A stretch of DNA of 64,000 bases from Linepithema humile (Eukaryota; Arthropoda; Insecta; Hymenoptera; Formicidae). The position numbers and the translations under genes are program-made. Of the stretch, positions 1-12,599 are shown piece after piece (position 1 is the stretch's first letter; each line of letters opens with the position of its first letter). The notes below the pieces were generated by a model, which was not told the origin of the DNA, did no database searches, and saw only the letters and a program-made list of their open reading frames with translations. The stretch lies in assembly GCF_040581485.1 (NCBI RefSeq), contig NC_090133.1, positions 23,090,139-23,154,138 on the forward strand, written 5' to 3'.

Positions 1-1490
1 AGATTTACCAATCCTGTACCATTGAGAATACAGGTATTATTTTTGGGGTAATTATTTTTTGTTTTATATAAGTTTTATAAAAGTCTTTATATTAGGATCT
101 ACGAAGCGTAGACATTAAGTGTTAGTTTAGCGATGAATAGAAACCAAGTTGACTGAATACAAAGAAACAATCTTTGCTTTCTATCGTAAGTGTCAATCGT
201 CTTTTTGTTTGCGGATGTAATGTGCCAAAATTAAACTCAAGTTCGTATCTATCTAATGATCTAAAATTTAAGATTTCCACAATAGATTCAACATAGGTAC
301 AAGAGTATCTTGTATTTATACAATCCTTGTATAAGAGAAACATAATGTTACTTGAATTATAACAGTTTTACGAATATTTCGGTGTGTATCCCCATATAAA
401 GAATATACACATATTATAATCATCGAGCGTTTCATAAAATATAGAACATATGTTGAAATGAATAATGGCCTTATTTGTTGTATTACTTGACATGATTGCC
501 AATCAATCTTACATGAAGTTTGATCTCTTATTGTTAATTTTTATCTTAAGAACGCGATTGTACATCAGGAAATCAGTTTTAGTCATTATGATGTAGTTAT
601 TGCAACAGTTATATTATTGTTATAAATAATTTATTTATAATTTTTGCATCTATAGGACGATCTGATTTATATCTACTTATTTACAAATCAATTGTATATT
701 ATTATAAAATCAAATATGTATTGTGCGTGTATATGTATATACACATGCATGTATATACATGAACACATATAGCCTACATACATGTACAGCATCAATATTG
801 TAAAGTATTGTTAAGAACGTGTTATCAATGTAACAAGAATATTAAATTGCGATATATATATAACTCAAATATCGCTAGAGACAAAGTACAAAATAATTAT
901 CAGCTATGAGTTTGTTTGTTGGCTATCTTTTGTCCTTGTGATTTGCAGTGGACCAAAGTATTATGGAGTAATATATATAGCATTGCTATCAACGGTATGC
1001 TTTCTGAGTATGTGAGTGTAATTCACAATAATAAAAAAATAAAGGAATTATATATTGACGAAAGATTCTTTTTCATTCAGTAAAACTGTGATTTATCAGC
1101 AGAAGCGATAACAAAGACATAATTAATTCTAATTTAAAACGAGTAAATTGGGGACATTGTAATACATAGAATCAAATCAAATTAAACGTGGTTGATAATT
1201 GATTATTAGAGAATCAATTCGGTTCCAGATAAAGCTCAAAAAATGTTTCTTTTTATAGTGCCGCATACAAGATGCTCAGGATTGTCTTGTAAGTACAAAA
1301 ACTAAAAAGAAATTTATAATAGAGAGAACCGGTTGAAATAAATGGAAGCATTCAATTATTAGGACATTACGTAAAAAATTCAACAAAAATTGGTAAGCAT
1401 TAGTAAGTATTGATGTACATAATTCGTAGCAACAGTTTAAAAGCGGTGTTTTCCGGTTTAAAATTGCGTATAAGCGTCGACACCCGAAGA
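1..1490. other. AT-rich flank, no gene recognised
   Basis: No open frame of convincing coding character is present on either strand. An AATAAA-type motif occurs near 1030-1045 and could belong to the 3' end of a + strand gene to the left, but nothing else supports this. The last part (about 1440-1770) is the presumed KATNIP promoter and 5' UTR. Confidence 0.5.
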
Positions 1491-1504
1491 GTTACCATGG
1501 TAAC
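1491..1504. promoter_or_regulatory. RFX-type X-box, perfect palindrome
   Basis: The 14 bases GTTACCATGGTAAC form a perfect palindrome that matches the canonical RFX X-box (RYYNYY-spacer-RRNRAC). It lies 266 bp upstream of the KATNIP start codon at 1770. RFX factors drive ciliary genes in animals, and KATNIP is a ciliary gene. A weaker half-site-like sequence (CTTGGCAACC) lies near 1693-1702. Binding is inferred; the sequence match is seen directly. Confidence 0.65.
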
Positions 1505-1769
1505 AATGGCAAACAGAACGGGAATCGAACGAGTCGACAATGAATTGACAAGCATTACTGATCGGTCATTACCGTTGTTACTTAAGTAATTCTATACACT
1601 GTAATTATGAAAATTATGACGCACTTCTACTTTTTTGGAACGTGAAAAAATTTACAATCGACATCTTTTCAATGAAGAATCGTTTGACTTTGCTTGGCAA
1701 CCCGTTATCATTGTAAAAGTGTATGCCACTAAGAACGATATTATATATCAGTGAAAAAGGAAACAAAAT

Positions 1770-4700
1770 ATGGATAATGTTACGTATGATAAGACGGAGA
1801 AAAAAACTGTATCCGTACCCGATAGCATGCCGTCATGGTTGCTGGAGATGACCAAGTACGTGATATATTATATATGAATTATTATGTTTGTGATATATTT
1901 TTGAAGACTGTGAATAGCACTATTTCCCACTTTGTTTATGTTATCCTTTATAATAGCAATATAGGAAAAATGAATGTAAATAACGATGCTAAATCACTGC
2001 AAATGGAAACATTTTTAATTGATGATCAATATAATTTTAATAACACCTTATTTGAAAAGGAAGACGATAACATGTAAGTTTTATAAATTTCGTATATAAT
2101 GGTTTTTTTCTCTAAATTATATTATAGAGTAGTCTCTCTACAATGATACTCTGTTTGGCTTTACAGAAAATTACAGTCAAACACACATGTAAGTAATCTT
2201 TATGATATTGATGGCAATATCAAGTTGCAAACATCTACAAGTAAATCACTGCCAAATACACCGAAGAATGAAGAAGTTCAGATTAAGCAGACAAAAACAC
2301 GCGCGTGTTCTGCCGTTATAAATGCAAATCGTAAGGACGATTTTCGTGGACTAGATGCATATTTAGAGAGAAAACAGATGGAAAAACATGGTTCCTACTT
2401 AACATCTGAAAATTATAATAATACAAGGACTTGCAATGAGGAATCGAATTTGGAACACCCTATGCATGTTCAGAATAGTACTGATACACAATTACATTTG
2501 TTAGATGATAGTTATTATCTGAATAGTTCAGAATTTATACGAGATGAAGAACAGTCAAGATCGTTACCTAGTCAGTATCAAGAAATTTTCAAGTTTTCCA
2601 TCTCATTTGAAAACAATTTCCCCGAAGACACAAGTCATACGTCGAATACAACAGGTTAATTTTTATTTAAAAAATTTCATAAATGTGTATTTGATATTTA
2701 GAAACATAAAATTTGACAAATCTCTTATTATTTCAACAAAATTGTTTTCAGACCAATTTTATAAAAACTTTATTATTCCTGAATTGCCGTCTGGAGATTT
2801 ATTAGTCATTGACATTCTTTCTACCTGGGGTGACAAACATTATGTAGGCCTCAATGGCATAGAAATCTTTTCACATACTGGAGAACCGGCGAAAATAAAA
2901 AAAATATATGCAGATACAACGAACATCAGTCAATCATCGGATAACAATTCTTTCATCATAACAAACTTAATTAATGGTATTAATCGTACGAGAGATGATG
3001 CAAATTTATGGCTTACACCTTATTCATTTGGTGACCATCATTATGTTTATATAACATTTGAATTCGCAATTACTGTAGCAATGATCAGAATATGGGTAGG
3101 ATATTTTGTAATAATCATAAAATAATAGCAACTCAATAGCACTGATGTATAAAAGATGTATATGCTTTTTTTTCTTTCAGAACTACAATAAATCTAGAAT
3201 ACATTCCTTTAGAGGGGCCAAAGACATTATTATGAAATTAAATGACATTATTATCTTTGATGGCGAAATTGCTAAAGCATCAGGCGATGATATGGGTAGC
3301 CTTGACTCCTTTGGTGATGTAAGAAATTTGATCAAATAAATTGCAAATTTTGTATAAGATAGTTTCAAATTTCAATATTATAAAAATAATATTAATGAGA
3401 ATTTTTCAATATTAATATTTTAGAGTTTTAATATTAATTTCATTATTATAGAAATACTAATGTTACATGTAAAAATCTATTATAACTAATTATAATAATA
3501 CACGATATGCTTACTGTTAATCTAGTTCTCTTGTTATACATAATATTTTGAAATGAATTTTATGTGTAATATACAAATATTGGTCGCCGTAGACTATATT
3601 ATTTACGACAGACGAAGATATTTTGGAATTGATATCGAAACATGACAATACATTCATCGAATTCCATAACAGAATCTCCGAATATGAAGACAAAGAAATA
3701 ATTCGTCCAATAACAGCAACAACTAATGATGTAAGAAAAATAATGATATTATTCGTCTATTTGAACGTACGTTCGGAAATAATAATACTACAATAATTCT
3801 TTTAGATTATTTCCGCAAGGCGTAAAGGTAATGATCAGAGTGAGAATTCTTCTAATTTATACTGTAATAAAGACATTTACAATATAACTTCCGCTGCTCT
3901 GTCCTGCAGAGAAATTCAGTTAATTATTATTTCCAATTGGGGCTTAGAGAATTTAGTTGGTAAGTAAATGCATTATCAGTGCTACAGCAGATGTATTCGG
4001 AGTGGCATCATTTGTAGGTCTTACCGGTATAGAATTAATTGGGGATAAAGGTATAGTTGTGCCATTAGCAAATGCTAGCTTATGCTGTAACGTGGACGAT
4101 GCACATTTAACGAAACTGATCGACGGGCATAATGTTACAACTGAAATGGATCACATGTGGCTAGCGCAAGTAACGTCAAACAAAAGAATTACAATAACTA
4201 TCGCCTTTAGTACAGATGTGCATCCAACGGGAATGCGTATTTGGAATTACAATGCATCTTTAGAATTATCTTATTGTGGCGTAAGATATCTGACATATAT
4301 ATGTTGTTAAGTAATAATAATAATAATAATAGGTGTATAATAGAGAAAATATAAATATATAATAATATAGAGGATTTATTGCAATGAGTTATCAAGAGAT
4401 TCTGTTTGCTTAGGTAAAACAATTGCTGATTAAATTGGATGATAAACAATTATATGGCGAGAACTTTGAAGGCTTTTTGTTAAGACGCGCGCCGGGATCT
4501 TGTCATTATGATTTTGTTCAAGAAATTAGTTTCCTTAGTAATCCACTTGCCCAAACACATCTGAATCCGACACATCAGCCGACTGATTCAATTAAATTGC
4601 CCGAAGGTACTTATTAAATTGAATAATAGACATTAAATATATACATTAAAAACTCATCAAACATTTTACTTATGTGATTTTAGAACTTGAATCTTTGGAT

Positions 4701-5707
4701 TCGAACTATGAAACTGCATCGATGCCACAAGGATTTGTTTATCAGATAATAATTTTTTCTACATGGGGAGATTCTTATTATGTTGGTCTTAATGGGATAC
4801 AAATATACGATAACGATGGCAAGGAAATCAAATTAACTACAGACAGTATGTTTAACTCATATATATGTGATTTTATTAAAAATCTACTTTTATATTATTT
4901 TGTTAAAAAAAGAAATCTATCATTTGTGAATTATTTTTCCAATTAATATTTTTTTTGAGAAACCTGGCTAATGTTGGTTACTCTTTGCTATAGACATAGC
5001 TGCATTTCCGGAAAGCGTTAATATAATAGAAGGTATAGATAACGACATTCGCACACCAGACAAACTTATTGACGGAATCAATAATACTAAAGACGGACGT
5101 CATGCCTGGTTAGCTCCAATACTTCCTGGACAAGTAAGCATAAATCATACTATGTAAGATAAGTAATTGCTAATTAATATTTTTTATATGTCATTTTTCA
5201 GACAAATCGTGTTTATCTGATATTTTATCAGCCCGTTATGGTGTCAATGATCAAGATATGGAATTACAGAAAAACTCCGCAAAGGAGAGTTAAAGAATTC
5301 GCAGTAAGAAAAACAAATATTAACAAATATATATTTTAATGATTTCCTTAACTTTCTACTCATAGCAAAAATATTTACAATTTATAGATATTGGTGGACG
5401 ATTTACTAGTTTATAATGGAACTTTAGATAAACACAATTTACACGGCCTGGTGACATTTGTAAAGGAAAGTAGTAACAGTGAGAATGTAGTGAATCAGTA
5501 AGTGATTTCAGCGAATATAATATTACACATTTATTTATTAAATAGAAGAGGATTGACATATATATTTGTATGTATAATATATTTTACAATTATAGCTCGG
5601 AGCAAGAGGGTCGACTTTTAAATTTAAAAAGAAATACTTCAGGTACCAATTCATTACCGGATCCATCTCTTCGACCACATACATCTTTACAATTTAAGGA
5701 ATCATAA
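1770..5707 (+). CDS. KATNIP: KATNIP (KIAA0556) katanin-interacting protein, 14 coding exons
   Basis: Coding exons are 1770-1855, 1957-2073, 2167-2654, 2752-3095, 3181-3318, 3593-3730, 3806-3959, 4018-4280, 4414-4606, 4684-4845, 4994-5133, 5202-5303, 5388-5497 and 5596-5707. All junctions are GT-AG and phases agree throughout, giving 848 residues. The N-terminal 230 residues are polar and probably disordered. Three copies of the KATNIP/DUF4457 module follow: a beta-rich block with STWGDKHYVGLNGIEIF near residue 255, NWGLENLVGLTGIELIG near 480, and STWGDSYYVGLNGIQIY near 664. The modules carry conserved RIWNY motifs followed by a VDDLLVYNG-like strand. The C-terminus RPHTSLQ fits the family end. 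KATNIP binds katanin and microtubules at the ciliary base. This protein is about half the length of the vertebrate one (roughly 1600 residues), with a reduced N-terminal half. The start is the first ATG of an open exon ending in PSWLLEMTK; an upstream coding exon cannot be excluded. An RFX X-box lies upstream. Confidence 0.9.
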
Positions 5708-6248
5708 CTGCATGTATACGTGGTATATAATACTTATATATCGAAATTGTACTTGTATTTTTATACTCGTCTTCTTCACCGTTATGATAGCATCATTTTT
5801 TAAAATTAATAATTATGACATATATATATGCCAATGTGTAAAGGCCAGCTTTACACTGAGGCAATCAAGTCGCACGTGGTCGTTGCCTATACCGTGCATC
5901 TTTGTCGCATTGGAACGCCGCATGCGGCTCGATTGCCTGTAGTTGCCTCAGTGTAAGGCCGGCTTAAGATGTTTGCAAATATCATCAATAATATATATGA
6001 ATCATACATATGAGTATTGTAAGTACAAAATTTTCTTAGATCTCGTGAGAACAATAATAATGATATACGTTCTTGATTAAATTTCAAGAATATCATGAAT
6101 AAAAATATGTGTACATTATGTATGTCACACATCTTGTATAACTCTTTTTACATAAATTATAATAATAATCTCGAAAGAAAAATAGTATTGTTATATATTT
6201 CATTCCCTCATACATAAGTAAATTAAAATATATTTAATTATAAAAATG
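5708..6248. other. Convergent 3' intergenic space between KATNIP and KIF23
   Basis: These 541 bp separate the stop codons of two convergent genes. An AATAAA on the + strand at about 6098-6103 could end the KATNIP transcript, which would then include the MITE-like inverted repeat at 5841-5966 in its 3' UTR. No reading frame here is convincing. Confidence 0.6.
5841..5966. mobile_element. MITE-like element with about 23-bp imperfect inverted ends
   Basis: The left end (AAGGCCAGCTTTACACTGAG) and the reverse complement of the right end (AAGCCGGCCTTACACTGAGG) match over about 23 positions with a few mismatches. They bracket about 80 bp that is more GC-rich than its surroundings. There is no coding capacity, so this is a non-autonomous element. 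No target duplication is certain. Confidence 0.6.
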
Positions 6249-9200
6249 TTATACTCGTAGTCTTTTCGTCTCTGAGGAAACATTTACCTCATCTACGTCT
6301 TTCTCTTCCCAAGGTCCAGTGCGTTTTCTTGCTTTTGGCGACGTTTGTTTTAAACATTCCATGTCATTAAATACGACTTGGGCTCCACCGCCGCTCGTTG
6401 GCAATATATCGGCCTGTTTGAAAAAAAATTAATTTCTATGTTAATCAAGATTGCCTTTCAATTTTTTTTCGCAGAAGAGTTTTGTATTATTTCAACCTTA
6501 TATATCTTTGTTTCAAGTTCTCCGTCCGTATCATGCTCTTGCGCGATAAGAGCATATCTAGATGCGCCTTCGGTAATCTCTTTGGGAGAAGTAAGCCGCG
6601 TTATACTTCGCCTTCTTTGCATCCGTGGCTGCAATACCGTTCCAATCGGTACAAGAGTCTCAGGTCTGTGATCGATCCACCTGTCTGCACTCTGTGATCG
6701 TCTGTACCTGGGGTTGGAAACCGGTAATCTGTCCTGTACATAACGAAAAGAAAAAGCGTTATCTCATTTTTCTTAATTTACATATTATATAAACATAATT
6801 CGAATTTATTAGAAAATATTGGATAAAAAAATGTAATTGAATAATAATAACCTTTCGTGATATTCTGCTATTTTTGTCTAGACTGATTATTTTTGCTGAT
6901 TCTGCAATTTGATCCTTCGACGAGATTGCATTTGTTTTAATACCATTGTCCTCTAAAATTTGTTTTATCAATCGTAGCCTCTCGTCTTTCCCCTTCATTT
7001 GATTCTAAGTAGTCAAAGAAATATATAGTTTTATTTGTTAAGTCACTGAAGTGTTAATATTAAAAACAAATGTTTGATATAAAGTTGGAATAATTACATT
7101 AAACTGCTCTCGCATTTGACGCTCTTTCAAGTCTAATTCTTTGTTCATTTTATCTGTCTCGGCTTGTATTTTTGTGTTATATTTTTGTTTTGCTTTTTGC
7201 ACATCTATTGAACGTTGATTCAGCGCCAAGTTTCGGTTTCTTAGCTATGCAGATATTATATATATAAATTAAAATAAGAAAAGAGCTTTCACACACATGC
7301 ACAAAATTAACATGAAACCTACCTTTTGTTTTAAATCTCGTATCATTTCCTCAGCAGTATTTAAATCAAATGAAATTTTATTGTTTTGTCCTTCTACATC
7401 GTTTATGCGTCTATTTAATTGAAAATTCTAAAAAATATTATATTAATGTATATATTCTAATTTTGTTTAATTTTATCGCTAAATTTTTAGTGTTACCAAA
7501 ATGACTTGTACCTTTTCTTTCTCTTGTGAATATGCAGCCTTCACTGTAGCTGATTCAGTTTTTAAATGTATAATTTCTTTTTCCATCATCACTAATCTTT
7601 TTCTAAATTCGTCTTCTATAAAAAAAAAACAAATATAAAATTAGAATACATTATCCAATTAAAAAAAAAGATGAATTAACTCATTAAAATGTTTTACCTT
7701 TTTTTTGTATTTGTTCACGAATTATATCTCGCTTGCTTATACGTTGCTCCAAAAACTGCATTAAAGTATGTATTTGATTACTATCTGGAGTAATATTTTT
7801 CAATTGAGGAAATGGTCCGCTTAAACTAAAATATAATTATATGTTTAATTGGGTCATGTAGCGACAAACAAAACAATTTTCTTTAAATTAAAGCAAATAT
7901 ACTATACCTGTATACTAGACCCAAGTCGATGTCCAGGTTAGCAACTTCTGGCCGTCCCTCTCTTTCAAATTTGCTTCTTGCTTCTTTGAATAGCTAAGAG
8001 AGAAAAAATTTGTCATTCTAGAATTATAAAATATTATTCAAAATATAGCTAATTTTATTACCTTATTTGGTTGTCTCCTTCCAGGAGTAAAACCAAGATC
8101 CAATTTTATAGCATTAGATCTCATAGGAGTTTGTACTTCTTGAGTAATTTCCGCAAATTTCATGACTTGCTGTATATAAATATTGTACAAATTAATAACA
8201 TTGTATTTTTTTAGATAAATAACTTAAAATTTTATTACATACAATTGTTTCATCATAATCATCTGCTCTTGGGTTAGCACAAACGATCACTCTAACTTGT
8301 CCTTCACCATCAAAATAGTTCTTGAACAAAAGAGTGAGCTTAGATTCTCGATAAGGCACCATTTTATTTGTACCTTGGCTCTGATTCTCTCTCAAGATTT
8401 CCAGACATGATCGCAAAGTCATTAGAGAATTATTGATCTTTCCTAAAAAGTATTTATCATTAAAACGCGTGTGTGAATTTCGTCATAAACATAACGAATA
8501 AAAATATGGCAAAAAAATATTTTACCTGCTTCTTGCAAACGTTGACCGGTGTTTTTAGTTCGATTTGTTCGCTCGCTACCTGCTAAATCTACCAAAGACA
8601 ATTGACTTATACACAAATCTTGTTTATCCTGTGTTACATATTCGCCTTTACTATCTAAAGGTGCCTAAAGTATAAGAAGATAATTAATACTCAAACAGAT
8701 AAATTTAATACTATAAACCAAGTAAAAGATGTAAAATATACCTGTACAAGTCGTATAGTAAAAATACTATGTGATCTACTTGATTCTGGATTTAATGCCG
8801 TATGACCAATACGTCTTTTCCGTTGTCCACGTTGAAATAATTCAAAAGCTTCCTCTGCACTTCTTACTTCAACTTCTGTGACAGCATGCACATACATATT
8901 TTTATTACCGTCTTCTCTAACTTGGAGTGTCCTATATAAAAAAAAGATTTGTCTTAAGTAACAACACAAAATTGCAACTAAACTTTTACACTTGTAATAA
9001 TAAAATAAGTACTTACTTAGATCTAATATCCTCCTCATCTAGTAAGTCATAAACATTGTTATTGTATATCTCAACATATGTGATAAATACAGAATAAACA
9101 TGATCTGGTTTAACCAGAATAGTGAGTGATTCATTACATCCATGATTTACTATTGGATCTCCATCACTGTCCACTTTACGCCTATCATACATTATCACGA

Positions 9201-9971
9201 AATAAATTATTATAGTTATGTATAATTAAACATGAAGATATTTCTCTACGAAAAAAAACTTACAGTTTGCCAAGCCTTCCAATTCTTTGTATGTTTGGAT
9301 AAAGTTCATTTCTCTCCATAACATCACCTTTGCTTTGTACATCAAAGCCATTCAATTTGTTTGGTTTAAAGACAAACTTTTTTGTTTGATAACTTGCAAT
9401 GGTATTGAAAATAACATCCAAACACCGAGGTATGATACCAGCATCTTGTGGTTTTCCGGTCATAGTATATGTCTTTCCACTTCCTGTCACTCCATATGTA
9501 AAAAGGAGACCATTCCTTCTATGGATGAGATTTTCAACAAGGGGAAAAGCAACAACTTTAAATATTTCTCTCTGCTTTATATCGTGTGTAAAAACACGAC
9601 TGAATGTTGTATGTATTTCTTTGTTGGTCATGGTACGAAAGTTGATCGCAGATTCTGGTGACGATATAATTACTTTCGTATCGTTAACAACTTTCATACA
9701 TGATACATCCGATGGAGAATGCATCGGTCGTAAACGACAATAAACTTGTACAGGATCTTTAGATATCACATTTGATCCTTTTAGTTGATTAATTGGCTCA
9801 CGAGCCGGTGTCTTTGAACGTCTGAAACATTCATGAAAATAAATTATTTCAAACGTGTACACTTGTGCCAGGCTTTTATATTTCATTAAAATACATATAA
9901 GCGTGGCATTGCAGATTATTAATCAGCATTGTGTTTGAACATTAGTTTTGTGATACTCACGCAGGCTTCAT
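6249..9971 (-). CDS. KIF23: Kinesin-6 KIF23 / pavarotti / MKLP1, 15 coding exons
   Basis: Exons on the minus strand, 5' to 3', are 9961-9971, 9264-9821, 9017-9181, 8742-8931, 8526-8664, 8243-8442, 8062-8169, 7908-7993, 7698-7825, 7512-7615, 7323-7427, 7098-7244, 6852-7004, 6497-6733 and 6249-6413. Phases agree and give 831 residues. The start MKPA-RSKTP resembles other KIF23 proteins and is split after 11 coding bases. The motor domain spans about residues 25-435: DPVQVYCRLRP at 26-36, P-loop GVTGSGKT at 114-121, switch I NPESSRSHS at 292-300, switch II DLAGSE at 334-339. The motor ends in MKFAEITQEV. A coiled-coil stretch (about 480-700) is followed by a basic tail with the family motif ETKIYK and GGG, and NLS-like KARKR and KRLRV. 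In the centralspindlin complex with the RhoGAP subunit, KIF23 bundles antiparallel midzone microtubules and supports cytokinesis. All catalytic motifs are intact. The kinesin-6 insertion before switch I is shorter than in human KIF23. Confidence 0.96.
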
Positions 9972-10877
9972 TTTTATATGTCAGTCCACTTTTTAATATG
10001 TAAGTTAGTACATTTCTTTATTATATAAAAGATGCTCAAACAATCATACGTGATACTGTTCTTTTCTACACTGTATTATGACAACCGTGCACATGAAAAG
10101 TCGTTACGATCTTTCAAATTAAACCTTCGAATAGATATTTCGCATAGTATCCAATGTTACCAACATCAGTTAAACAGTGATGTCATAAAGGGTGCTTTCT
10201 AGTAAAAAAACACAAATCGATGGAGCAATTTTCATAGTCCAATCTTATAACCTTCTTTTTATTTATAACTATCAGAGTATGCTAAGGATTCCTGCATATG
10301 TAAAAAATGAAAACTTTTATGTGAATTCGATAATTCTATTCATCAAATTTACGTGAAATTTTCACTTTTACGTTTCCGCTCTTAGAGAAAAATTACATGA
10401 TCGATGCCCAGGAATCCTAAAGGTGTAGTTTGTATTGCATTGTATGCTGCATTTTGGGCTTAAAAAAAATTGAGAACACTCATGCTATTGTGTATACTGT
10501 GCCTAAGCTAGTGATTAGTAGTGATCTAGAGTACGTTTTTCGATGAACTGTTGCGTATTTTGTAAATACGGTTGTATGAACAAAATTTGAATTTTATAAC
10601 ACAGAACATTTTATGTAAAATTACAAAGAAAAGTTGAATTTAATAACTGGATAACGAAAAATGTGATTTTTTTGAACGAGCTTTTATACACACATAAACA
10701 GAATTTATAGATAAATTCATTATATGTTTAATATTTGTATGGTAAGCTTCATGTATATTCCACAATGTGTTTTTAATAATAATTGGATGAAACATAATGT
10801 ATTTTTAAAAAACATGTTTTTAGTGAAATTATTGGTTTTATAAACAATTATTGCATAATTTGAATTACATATAAGTC
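9972..10877. promoter_or_regulatory. Divergent promoter region between KIF23 and the gene at 10878
   Basis: About 0.9 kb separates two divergently oriented start codons, so it must contain both 5' UTRs and promoters. No clear TATA box or known site was recognised. An inverted pair, CTAAGGATTCCTG near 10281 and CAGGAATCCTAAAG near 10410, brackets about 140 bp and may be a decayed MITE. Confidence 0.45.
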
Positions 10878-12186
10878 ATGTTGACACATAGTAAAGCAAT
10901 TTTGAGACCAAAAGTTAGATTTTCTGAATCTTCTAATAATATGCCAAATGAGGAAAGTGTTCAACATTTTGAAGAAAAAGCTGTTTTGCAAGTAAAGGGT
11001 CCAACAGTTAAGAGTATTGAAATTCTTAAAAAGCCTGTTAGAGTTATATATCCTAAACAACAGGCTCATAATAAAGATACACTAGTGAGTAAGACAGAAA
11101 TTTTGACACATTTTAATGATGCTGCATCTGAGAATATCCACAATACATCTCCATCCAATAAAAATTTAACAAATGTTAATATTTCGAAGATTTTATGTAA
11201 CTCCAATAACACTCAAAAAATTGGAAAAAATTATAAAGAATTGCCACTTGATAAAAGCTCACAAAATAATGTTGTAAAGGATTACAAAAAAGATTTGCGA
11301 CAAATGGGAAAAGAAAACAAAAATACAGTATTGAAGAAAACTGTACTTAATAAAAATAAAAGTAAAAAAGAAACAGGGAATATACAAATGGTTGTACAGA
11401 AAACAAATACTGTAGATGTTAAAAGTTCAAAAACACAATCTGCATCAAGAATTATGAAAAAAAGAAATCAAACAACTAAAACTGGAACTCTTAATGTAAA
11501 ACCTGTCATGTACAATGCTATGCCATACAAGAAGACAATAAAAAAGCCTGCTGTTAAAAAAACTGTATTGCGTAATGTATCAGATCGTAAAGTTAAAACT
11601 TCTGTGGAACCAGGGATTTCTCGCAAAAGACAAGACAACACAAGTGCTGATAATGCAAATGAGAAATATATTGTTGCAAAAGGTGTTAATGTAGAAAGAT
11701 TGGCACAACCAGAATATAACTCTATCATGTGTACCATTAATAAACTAAAAGAACTTGAGCAACAGAGAATTGTTACAGATATTGATCATTTGTCATCTGC
11801 ACAAAAGAGTCTTATAACAGGAAAGGTAAGATCTTATAAAAAGTAAGATAATACCATATATCTAAAAATTATTTAATATTTTTTTATGATAGATTTCTAC
11901 AGCGCTGGATTTTCCATTGGATGAAGCAATTTATAAAAATTTGGTGGACTTGAGTGTAGATGAAAAACAGCTGCCATCTACTGTTATGCGGAGCAAGGAT
12001 CCAGAGCCGCGGCAAAGAGATATTACACCAAAACTTTCTGATTTTTTTATACCTGAAGATGCAAAAGAAATTTGCGAGGCTGTGCAAGTTAAACCTCGAA
12101 TCCTCAAAAATGAAAATATGAATTTTTTAAAAATTTGTGATAAGATATTTGAAATGTGGAAATTTGATTCATATGATATAGAATAA
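10878..12186 (+). CDS. Basic protein with PP1-docking motif, possible PPP1R35-like centriolar protein
   Basis: Two exons, 10878-11825 and 11893-12186, join in phase 0 across a 67-bp GT-AG intron and give 413 residues. The first ATG of the open frame is used. Residues 12-15 are KVRF, an RVxF-type motif that docks protein phosphatase 1. The middle (about 80-270) is Lys/Asn/Thr-rich, very basic (pI clearly high) and probably disordered. The C-terminal 130 residues look folded, with KLKELEQQR, then DFPLDEAIYKNLVDLSVDE and PKLSDFFIPED. A Lys-rich N-terminal part with an RVxF motif plus a short conserved C-terminal domain is reminiscent of PPP1R35, a centriole-elongation factor, but this is recalled similarity and was not searched. 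Another microtubule- or chromatin-associated protein is possible. A polyadenylation signal AATAAA lies at about 12295-12300. The gene is divergent from KIF23. Confidence 0.8.
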
Positions 12187-12599
12187 TGTATCTGTATATA
12201 TTTTCATTTGCACATGCTATATAAGTATATCAAATTTTAACTCTCGTAATGTCAATTAGATTAGTTTTAAGAAATGTTAATAATTTAATACTATAATAAA
12301 ATTCAGTGAAGTGCAATAATAAATAATATGTAATAAATTTTTATATTAATACCAATATGTATGGGAATTACATTTAATAAATTACCATTTTACAAGAGAT
12401 TAATTTGCTAAATGTTATTAAAAAAGAAAATTAACAGTTTATAATCAACAGTGTACAGTTCACACTAATTACAATATAATACAATTGGCTTAATATATTC
12501 TAACAGAATAGAAACAAATTATTAAAAACATGATATCAGTTGTCTTTCTGCTTACATTTATAAATAAGATATTAATACTTTGCTACAATACAAATTTAA
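12187..12599. other. Convergent 3' region
   Basis: AT-rich sequence between two convergent stop codons, with AATAAA near 12295 for the + gene. It probably consists of the two 3' UTRs. No other structure is seen. Confidence 0.5.

Noticed and set aside
1510..1535. tRNA-like B-box (GTTCGATTCCCG) on the minus strand
   Set aside because: The flanking bases do not pair as a T-stem and no acceptor or anticodon arm is visible.
3960..3990. A 31-bp intron in KATNIP using the acceptor at 3990
   Set aside because: Too short for the spliceosome and it inserts residues into a conserved strand. The acceptor at 4017 restores the family sequence exactly.
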